From positions 1 to 20,626 of the IMG/VR virus record IMGVR_UViG_3300042392_000749: a stretch of DNA of 20,626 bases. The stretch is one strand, 5' to 3'. This DNA comes from a virus. A program made the position numbers and the translations under genes. How positions within the stretch are numbered: position 1 is the first letter of the stretch; each line of letters begins with the position of its first letter. The notes beneath the pieces are model-generated. The model worked only from the letters and a program-made list of their open reading frames with translations, had not been told where the DNA came from and ran no database searches. This document shows positions 6,416 to 13,500 of the stretch, in pieces.

Positions 6416-9345
6416 TATAATGTTGAAAGGTCCTTTAACCTTGTTTGTTTTTCTATTTCTGATTGCATATCTTTTGAAACCACATAAGTCTTTAAGATTA
6501 CAGGTGATTGTTCTTTTGAGTAATCAGCTAATTTTGGATTATCAAATCTTGCAGCACCTGTAGCACCTTTACTGAATGATGTACCACCACCCATTTGATT
6601 CATAGCTGATAGTAATGGTGCAAACATAGTTACAGCACCTCTTGTCATAACAGCTTCACCACCTTCAGCGGTAATTGGAACACCACCATTTGAGTGTCTT
6701 GGTCCTTCAATCATACCACCATCACCATAGTTTCTACCTAAATTATTTGAAGCTGGTGCACTTGAACCACCACCTCCACCACCATCGTATTGTGTACTCT
6801 TAATTAAAGCTACCTTCTTATAACCAAATACTAAAGCTGCGGCCGCTGCGGCTGCACCCAATACAGGTCCAACCACAGGTATAACTGCTAAAGATTGGTA
6901 GGCTTGAATTGCACCTTGTAAGGTTCCAATAATTGCTTGTGCAATTTGTACATTCTTATTCTTTTCAAAATATTTCTTCTTAATCTTATCTTCCTCTTCC
7001 GCATTACCTTTGACTTTTTGTAAGTCTTGGTCCATTTCCATTTGGTTAATTTCACTAACATCACTGAAAGCATTACTAACAGCAGCTAATCCTGCACTTA
7101 TAAAACCTAAATAAGCATTTAATTTTTCTGATTGTAAGTCTTTTGATAATTGTGCATATTTTTGTTCAATTGCTAATTTCTGTGCTTCTGTTAAATCTAA
7201 CTCAGCCAATTCCCTTTCTTTAGCCTTGTTTAATAATTCTTGTCTTCCATTCCAATAAGCATTGAAACTATTCTTATTTGCTTCATTTGTTATTTGAAGA
7301 AATCTAAGGTCACTATCAAGTTTAGCTATCTTTTCATCGTTCTCTCGTTTTCTCTTATCTTCATCAATTTTCTTTAGGTCCCTATCTAAAATCTTAGCCA
7401 TAGCTAATCTTAATGCATTTTTATCCATTTCAGACATTGCAATAAAATTCTTATCTTCTTCTAGTTGTTTTGAATCTTCATTAAATTTTAATTGTCTTTG
7501 TTCCTTCTCTCTTTTAGTTTGGTCATCAATTGATTCAATTAAAATTAATTGTTTCTTTTTAGCAAACTCTTCCCTTTTCTTGGCTTCTTCTTCTAATAAT
7601 TTTAAATCTTCATCTTGTCTTTTTTGATTTAATTGAACTATCTTAACACCATATTTTACAAAGATTTGAAGTTTTAATTTCTCTTTCTTTTCCTCACTAA
7701 TTTGTAAAGCATCAACTTTAGCAGCTTCACCTTCAGCTTGTATTTGAAGTTCCTTATCTTCTCTTTCTCTTACTGTTTTTAATGTTTGAACCGCGTTATT
7801 TTGTTTAAGTTCCAATAACATCTTATCGGCTTCAATATTATCCGCAGCAATCTTTTCTAATCTCTTTTTTTCTTCCTCTCTTTCTTTATCTCTGATTGTT
7901 TTGATATATTCTAAACCAGCAAATTCAATATCGTTTCTTTTCTTAACATAACTTGCTGAAGCTTCAGTTATTTTTTTATCAATATCGTTTGCAACCTTAG
8001 CTTTTTCTTCAGCACTAAGTTTTCCGTCTTTTGCTGACTTAGCCCTTAATGCTTGTAAATCACCAATTTGTTTTGAATATAATTGTTTCTCTTGTTCTAA
8101 ACCATCTTGAGTAATCTTCAATAAATCTTCAGCTGACTTACCTTCAATTTGTGCAAGTAATGTTTTCTTTTTAGTTTGATACTCAACACCTTGTAAATTT
8201 TTATTTAAAGCCTCAGTATTTCTTTCTAAAGCTTTGGTATATTTGTCAGTATTATCGGCAGCCTTTTTAGTTGCATCAGCTGTAGACTCAGTCCAACCTA
8301 ACCAGTCAGTACCTATCTTTATTAACTTTAATATGGGTTCTAATAATAAACTAAGTAAACTAATAAGAATCCCAATACCTATTGATTTTAAAGCCACACT
8401 CAACGCAACCGCTGCAGTTGCTGCCGCATATTCTGCAATACTTAAAGCCGTAAAAGCTGACATTAATACTCTACTCAATATAGTTGATTGTGCAAGTGCA
8501 ATCATATTGGCTTTTCTCGCTGTCGTATTTACAAGTGTAGCAGTTGTTTGTGCTGTTTCAGTACCAGCCAATTGCATATTGGCGGTAGCTAAACCTTTAG
8601 ATTGTAATATTGCATATTGTTCAGTATTAGATAAACGATTTAACGCAACCGCTTGTTGTTGTGTAATTTCATTATTACGTAATAATGATTTTGTATATTG
8701 ACCAAACGCAAGATCTAGTTCTTTTAATGAACTTGCATATTTTTTATCACCAATTGAACGTTTAACTGAATTAATTTCCGCTTGTTTTTGTGCAACTGTT
8801 AATCCAACAGTTGCAGTAGTTAAAGCACTTGTTGTTCCAGCAGCGACTGCCGTCGTTGTTGCAACTTGACTATTTGCACTAGCTAAAGATTGTGTGGCTC
8901 CAGCGGCTTCTTTAATTGAACTTGAATCAACTTTTCCACCTTTTACCTCTGGTAATTTTAAACCCAATAGGTTCTTACCAATATCTAAAATATCATTACC
9001 TGTTTCCTTTAATTGGAAACCTAAATCCTTTAAACTAAAACTTGAAAAGGTTTTTAATAGACCAATAACACCATTTAACTTTCCAAATAAATCACCAACA
9101 GGACCTGGTATTAATGAAAGTGACGCAAATAAATCCCTTGATTTGGCGTTAGTTGCTGCCAATCCATCCTGAACATCTCCTAATTTTGTTGATAAAGCCT
9201 GAAACTCTGCGGTTCCTTCTTTTGTTTTTCTTAATTCAGCAGTTAGTAATCTAGCCTGTTGTTGTAAGTTTTTGGTTTTATCAATTGCAACATCAATAGG
9301 TTTACCATTAATGTCGTATATAATTTCAATTTTCTTTGATGCCAT
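6415..9345 (-). CDS. Tape measure protein
   Basis: 976 aa, the ruler that sets tail length and is ejected ahead of the DNA. Layout: N-terminal helices (about 1-285), a hydrophobic Ala/Leu/Ile-rich membrane-active segment (about 288-342, 'IGIGILISLLSLLLEPILKL'), a very long Lys/Glu coiled coil (about 355-765), a second hydrophobic Ala-rich segment with 'VIPVVGPVLGAAAAAAALVF' (about 795-840), a Gly-rich hinge, and the C-terminal motif 'GGMIEGPRHSNGGVPITAEG' followed by GEAVMTRGAV that is typical of phage tape measures. The end 'KTYVVSKDMQSEIEKQTRLK' also recurs in Bacteroidota phage tape measures. At roughly 0.15 nm per residue the tail would be near 145 nm, supporting a long non-contractile tail. 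The upstream 65-aa gene is in the tail-chaperone position; the 41-aa gene overlaps its stop. Confidence 0.9.
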   Translation of the reverse strand: MASKKIEIIYDINGKPIDVAIDKTKNLQQQARLLTAELRKTKEGTAEFQALSTKLGDVQDGLAATNAKSRDLFASLSLIPGPVGDLFGKLNGVIGLLKTFSSFSLKDLGFQLKETGNDILDIGKNLLGLKLPEVKGGKVDSSSIKEAAGATQSLASANSQVATTTAVAAGTTSALTTATVGLTVAQKQAEINSVKRSIGDKKYASSLKELDLAFGQYTKSLLRNNEITQQQAVALNRLSNTEQYAILQSKGLATANMQLAGTETAQTTATLVNTTARKANMIALAQSTILSRVLMSAFTALSIAEYAAATAAVALSVALKSIGIGILISLLSLLLEPILKLIKIGTDWLGWTESTADATKKAADNTDKYTKALERNTEALNKNLQGVEYQTKKKTLLAQIEGKSAEDLLKITQDGLEQEKQLYSKQIGDLQALRAKSAKDGKLSAEEKAKVANDIDKKITEASASYVKKRNDIEFAGLEYIKTIRDKEREEEKKRLEKIAADNIEADKMLLELKQNNAVQTLKTVREREDKELQIQAEGEAAKVDALQISEEKKEKLKLQIFVKYGVKIVQLNQKRQDEDLKLLEEEAKKREEFAKKKQLILIESIDDQTKREKEQRQLKFNEDSKQLEEDKNFIAMSEMDKNALRLAMAKILDRDLKKIDEDKRKRENDEKIAKLDSDLRFLQITNEANKNSFNAYWNGRQELLNKAKERELAELDLTEAQKLAIEQKYAQLSKDLQSEKLNAYLGFISAGLAAVSNAFSDVSEINQMEMDQDLQKVKGNAEEEDKIKKKYFEKNKNVQIAQAIIGTLQGAIQAYQSLAVIPVVGPVLGAAAAAAALVFGYKKVALIKSTQYDGGGGGGSSAPASNNLGRNYGDGGMIEGPRHSNGGVPITAEGGEAVMTRGAVTMFAPLLSAMNQMGGGTSFSKGATGAARFDNPKLADYSKEQSPVILKTYVVSKDMQSEIEKQTRLKDLSTL

Positions 9346-9346
9346 T

Positions 9347-9544
9347 TTATACTAATTCGTTTTTTATATCCTCAAAAGACTTTTCTAAAAGATTCTTTTC
9401 ACCCTTTAATGATTTTATTGAACTTAAATCAAATTCATACATTATTACATTTTCTCTGATTTTATATAATTCATCAGTATAGTTTGTAATTATTAAACTT
9501 GATAAGTCTATCTTTTCTTCGTTTTCAAAAATTTCTATTTTCAT
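9347..9544 (-). CDS. 65-aa acidic protein in tail-chaperone position
   Basis: 65 aa, Glu/Asp/Lys/Ile-rich, beginning MKIEIFENEEKIDLSSLI and ending DIKNELV. Its stop is one base before the tape-measure ATG (TAAAATG), and it starts 10 bases after the 336-aa gene. In siphophages the gene just before the tape measure normally encodes tail assembly chaperones, which bind the tape measure as the tube forms around it; this small acidic protein could take that part. The family is not recognised. An in-phase heptamer A AAA AAC lies near its 3' end (9365-9359), the kind of site used for -1 frameshifting in chaperone genes, but it may be chance in AT-rich DNA. Confidence 0.7.
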   Translation of the reverse strand: MKIEIFENEEKIDLSSLIITNYTDELYKIRENVIMYEFDLSSIKSLKGEKNLLEKSFEDIKNELV

Positions 9545-9554
9545 ATTCTATATT

Positions 9555-10565
9555 TTAAGGACAACCTGATTGACCTGTTGCAGTTATAAAGTAAGTTGTT
9601 CCTGGTGTTGATGGTGTAAATCCTGTAATTACATAGAAATATCCATAACTACCTTCAACTCTATCACCACTATTATAGGTTCCATAAGGTAATTGTTGTG
9701 AATATTTGGTTTCAAATGTTTGACAATCAGTCATTATATAATATCCATCATTACCAGATGTTGGAGTCGGTGTTGGCGATGGACTTGGTGCACTTCCACA
9801 ACTTGAACCACAGTTAGTTACTGTAAAATTTGCTAAGTCAGCAAAAGGAACCCCTACAAATATTGTTGCACAATCCAAACAAGCGGTCAATGTAACCGTT
9901 CCTAACGAACCAATAAATTGATAGGTACTTCCAGTCGTTGTTGTGTATTTAATCCAACCAGTGTCCGTTACATTCAACGTAGCACCACTTGTATAATTTC
10001 CACCAGGCGTTGCTGAAGGAGTAGGAGTTGGAGTTGGTGTTGTATTTGTTGCGGTAGGACTTGGAGTTGGAGTAGGCGTTGGAGTTGGTGGGGTAATTGT
10101 ACTTACCACAAAACTTGCACATATTGGGAATATAGACCTATGTCCTATCATTCTAATATCAATTACATACGTTCCATTAGTAAATCCTGCTATTTCAAAC
10201 TGAGAAGGTAACATAGTAAATGTAAATGTTCCACCTGTTGAACTCAATGCTATATTAGATGAGGACTCAAAATCAATTAACCTCCAAGGTTTGAAGTAGG
10301 TTCTTGATGGTTCCATTGCGTGAACCGAGAACAGATTTAAATCACTTGCTTGTGAGATAAACGGTTCTGCACCATTCAAACTCCAAGTATAACTAAATTG
10401 GATTGTTATTCCTGTATATGTTACAGTTGTAGCTGAGAAGTTTGTTACCGTACCACTAACCGAATTGTTATTTATGTCGTGGATAATTTCAACATCGTAC
10501 TCAGGAACTGTATTGTTCGGATATACGAAATTTTTACTATCTATCTGTTTTATATATTTCCTCAT
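9555..10565 (-). CDS. Pro/Thr-linked virion protein (tail or fibre accessory)
   Basis: 336 aa in three beta-rich parts joined by two Pro-Thr linkers. Residues 1-157 form an N-terminal domain ('KNFVYPNNTVPEYDVEIIHD', 'SVSGTVTNFSATTVTYTG') of a type found in other Bacteroidota phage structural genes. The linker at about 158-187 is PTPTPTPTPSPTATNTTPTP-like. A Cys-containing domain follows (about 190-257, with CLDC and NCGSSCG), then a short PSPSPTPTPT linker, then a small C-terminal domain with 'YIMTDCQTFETKYSQQLPYG'. The two last domains look like independent adhesin modules that could be exchanged. The same linker style is used by the hub gene directly upstream, so the two are probably parts of one tail-tip assembly. 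No signal peptide and no enzyme motif are visible. Confidence 0.65.
   Translation of the reverse strand: MRKYIKQIDSKNFVYPNNTVPEYDVEIIHDINNNSVSGTVTNFSATTVTYTGITIQFSYTWSLNGAEPFISQASDLNLFSVHAMEPSRTYFKPWRLIDFESSSNIALSSTGGTFTFTMLPSQFEIAGFTNGTYVIDIRMIGHRSIFPICASFVVSTITPPTPTPTPTPSPTATNTTPTPTPTPSATPGGNYTSGATLNVTDTGWIKYTTTTGSTYQFIGSLGTVTLTACLDCATIFVGVPFADLANFTVTNCGSSCGSAPSPSPTPTPTSGNDGYYIMTDCQTFETKYSQQLPYGTYNSGDRVEGSYGYFYVITGFTPSTPGTTYFITATGQSGCP
9757..9790 (-). repeat. Pro-Ser/Thr linker repeat
   Basis: A low-complexity tract encoding PSPSPTPTPTSG that separates the second and third domains of the 336-aa protein. On the plus strand it shows the GTTGGAGTCGG-type pattern shared with the linkers of the hub gene. 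Confidence 0.8.
10003..10093 (-). repeat. Pro-Thr linker repeat
   Basis: About 30 residues of PT dipeptides with short SPTATNTT and SATPGG breaks, joining the N-terminal domain of the 336-aa protein to its Cys-containing domain. The underlying DNA is a quasi-repeat of CCAACTCC/CCTACTCC units close to those in the hub gene. Confidence 0.85.
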
Positions 10566-10579
10566 ATTATTAAATATAA
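10566..10579 (-). promoter_or_regulatory. 14-nt upstream motif TATATTTAATAATA, copy 4
   Basis: The 17-base spacer between the hub stop and the ATG of the 336-aa gene is ATTTTATATTTAATAAT, so the motif abuts the start codon exactly as in copy 3. It could be a start-site context that replaces Shine-Dalgarno pairing, or a promoter for the 336-aa, 65-aa and tape-measure genes. Confidence 0.45.
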
Positions 10580-10582
10580 AAT

Positions 10583-13500
10583 TTACGTAATGTCATCGTT
10601 CCAAACGATTTTAATTTGGTCTCCTTGATTTATAACAACACTATTAAATGTTCTTGTAATTGTTGATGTTGTTGGACATATAGGTAAAGTACCTGATGCA
10701 CTTGTACTATTAATTTCAACATTGTTTACATATAAAGTTACAGTTGCACCCCAATTAGTAGCATTTGCTGCCGCTTGACATAATTTTCTACTTGCAGTAA
10801 CATTATATGTACCAGCTAATGAACCATAACTTTGAACACCTCTACTCGATGAAAATGAAAAACTTCCAATTGTTATTGCGGAATAAGTTTTTGTTATTGC
10901 ATTAATATTAATAGTTAATCCACTCCAAGTTCTTACACCATCATTTATTGCAGTTGATGAAACAACATATTCTGCACTTGTTATTGGTCTAGACCCTGTT
11001 GGTGTAATAGTCTGAGTTGGTGTGGGCGTAGATGTTTTAGTAACCGTAGGGGTTGGAGTTGGAGTTTTAGTTTGCGTTTGAGTTGGTGTAGGCGTAGGAG
11101 TTTGGGTTTTAGTTTGTGTTGGTGTTTGAGTAGGTGTTGTTGTTGGCGTAGGAGTTGGAGTCGGTTGACTACTCAATAAAATTGGGTTAGATAAACAACA
11201 TTGATTGTTTGATTGTAACTCAATATATGTACTTCCACTTGTTGAACCATTTTGAATATCAAATGTATAACCAGATAATAATTCAGATTGTGTTACACCA
11301 GTAGCAACGGCTGTCAAATAATTAGTTCCATCACCATAAATTGAAAATAATGAAGATTCATTTGAACCAAAATTAGTTGCGGTTAATTTATAAGTTGTTG
11401 AATATAAATCTATAGTTGGAATAGAATTTAATCCTATAGCAACTTGATATGCATCAAAACTATAATATATAGAAGATGGAGTTGAAATATATAACCAATA
11501 TACATTTGTATCATTATATGTAAAACTAAAATTACCAGTTCCAATAGTTCCAGTTGAAACAATTGTATTTAAATAACCATCTTTAATTGTGTAAGAATTA
11601 TATCTTGTAAAACTATTAACGTTAAAATAAATTGTATCACCACTTACCGCACCTGTTAAATCTAACAAAATTGGGTCATATGAGTAAGCAGGAAAGTTTA
11701 CAAATTTATTACTATAATGATTTGAACCCAAAGTCCAAGATTCAACCGTTGAACCTGTTACACCACAATTATATGGTGTTGGTGTTGGGGTTGGTGTTAC
11801 AGGTCCACCACTAGCTGATGGAGTTGGTGTTGGAGTTGGATTAGTATATGTATAATCTATTACATCGCCATCAAAATCTGTTTTAATTAAACAAGAAAAA
11901 TAGAATCCGTTATAAGAAATAAAATCACCACTAATCATCAAATTTGAATTTGATAATTCTATTACTTTTCTTATTATAGTATTTGCTGCCCAAGTTGGTG
12001 CAATTATAGTTGGGTTGGTAAATGAATTATCAATACTACCATCAGAATTTAATCTACATATATTATTTTTAGATGTACCACTATATTGTGTGAATGAACC
12101 ATATATTAATAATTTATTATTTGATAATTCCGTAACACCCTGAATAATATTTGAAGTGATTGAACTTGTGAAAGTATTATCAACACTACCATCTGTATTA
12201 ATTCTTACAATTGAATTTTTAGAAACTCCATTATAAGAAGTTATTTCACCAACTACTATATATTTTCCACTTTGTAATTCAATAACTTGATATAAATCAT
12301 CTGCAGTAAAACCAGTACCACCTACATTAAATGTAGAATCAAATGTACCATCATAATTTAATCTACAAATACCATTTGCTGTATTACCATTATATTTGTT
12401 AAAAGGACCGACAGCTAAAAACTTACCATCAGATAATTCAATAATATTTGTTGGTCCTCTATGAAGATTATTAAATTTAAATCCACTTTCACAATTATAA
12501 TTAAAATGAATATTATAATCTCCGTTTGAATTTAATTGATGTAAACCAGTTTGTGTTTCACCACTATACCCAACACCTCTATCATTATAAACCATTATTT
12601 TATCATCTGATGTTACAAATGAGAATAATCCATATTGGTTTCCTGTAAAATTATGATTACTATTAAAATTAGTATCAATATTACCATATTGGTCTAACTT
12701 TACTATAAATTCAACTGGTTGTCCATTATAATATTCTAAAAAACTTGTTATTATAAGTCCATTATCTTTTGTAATACTAACAGATTCAGGTAGTGAATTT
12801 GTGAATCCTGTTGCTATGTTTAATGTATCATCCGCATCACCATTATTATACATTCTTATAATATTACCATAATTATATAACTCATTTTGTGATTTTACTT
12901 GATCATAGTTACCAACAGTAATAACTCTATCATCATTACCAGGATATTTCTTCATATCTGTAATCCATCTATTAAATCCTAATGGCACAGGAGTTGGAGT
13001 TGGAGTTGATGTTTGAGTTGGAGTATTAGTTGGGGTTGGAGTAGGTGGAAATAAAATTTTACCATCAATATGATATTCAAAGTTATAATCCAATACATCA
13101 GGTAATACCACAAATGTAATATCTTGTTCTGTAGAACCAGTAACTCCACTAATATAAGTTTCTCTTATTCCATTATCTCCGCCTTGGTCATCAGTTGTAT
13201 AATCAATTCTACTTACATCAATTGAATTAGTAAATGAAACACCTAAAGTATTAATTTTAATATAAACTGTGTCACCAGAATATAAATAAGTTGTATATAA
13301 ATTAGTTATATCAGAATATACTAATTTTCTATCAACTCCATTTACCCTACATTCAATATCTGATGGATTTGAAAAACCATTAATTTCATAATAAGATACT
13401 ATCAAACTACCTCTCATTTCACCAGGAATTTCAACCGATGGGGTTGCACTTGGAGTAGGTGTAGGAGTTGGAGTTATAGCTGTACCAAAATATGTTGAAG

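Noticed and set aside
6838-6860. GC-rich block with GCGGCCGC
   Set aside because: It encodes the Ala run of the second hydrophobic segment of the tape measure and needs no other explanation.
8234-8701. Plus-strand open frame of 155 codons
   Set aside because: Antisense to the Ala/Leu-rich hydrophobic part of the tape measure; apparent membrane character is a mirror of that composition.
694-9356. Similar junctions ATTAGTATAA(T/A)ATG at the starts of the connector and tape-measure genes
   Set aside because: Both come from preceding proteins that end in Leu-Val-stop next to an ATG; two short matches in AT-rich DNA are compatible with chance.
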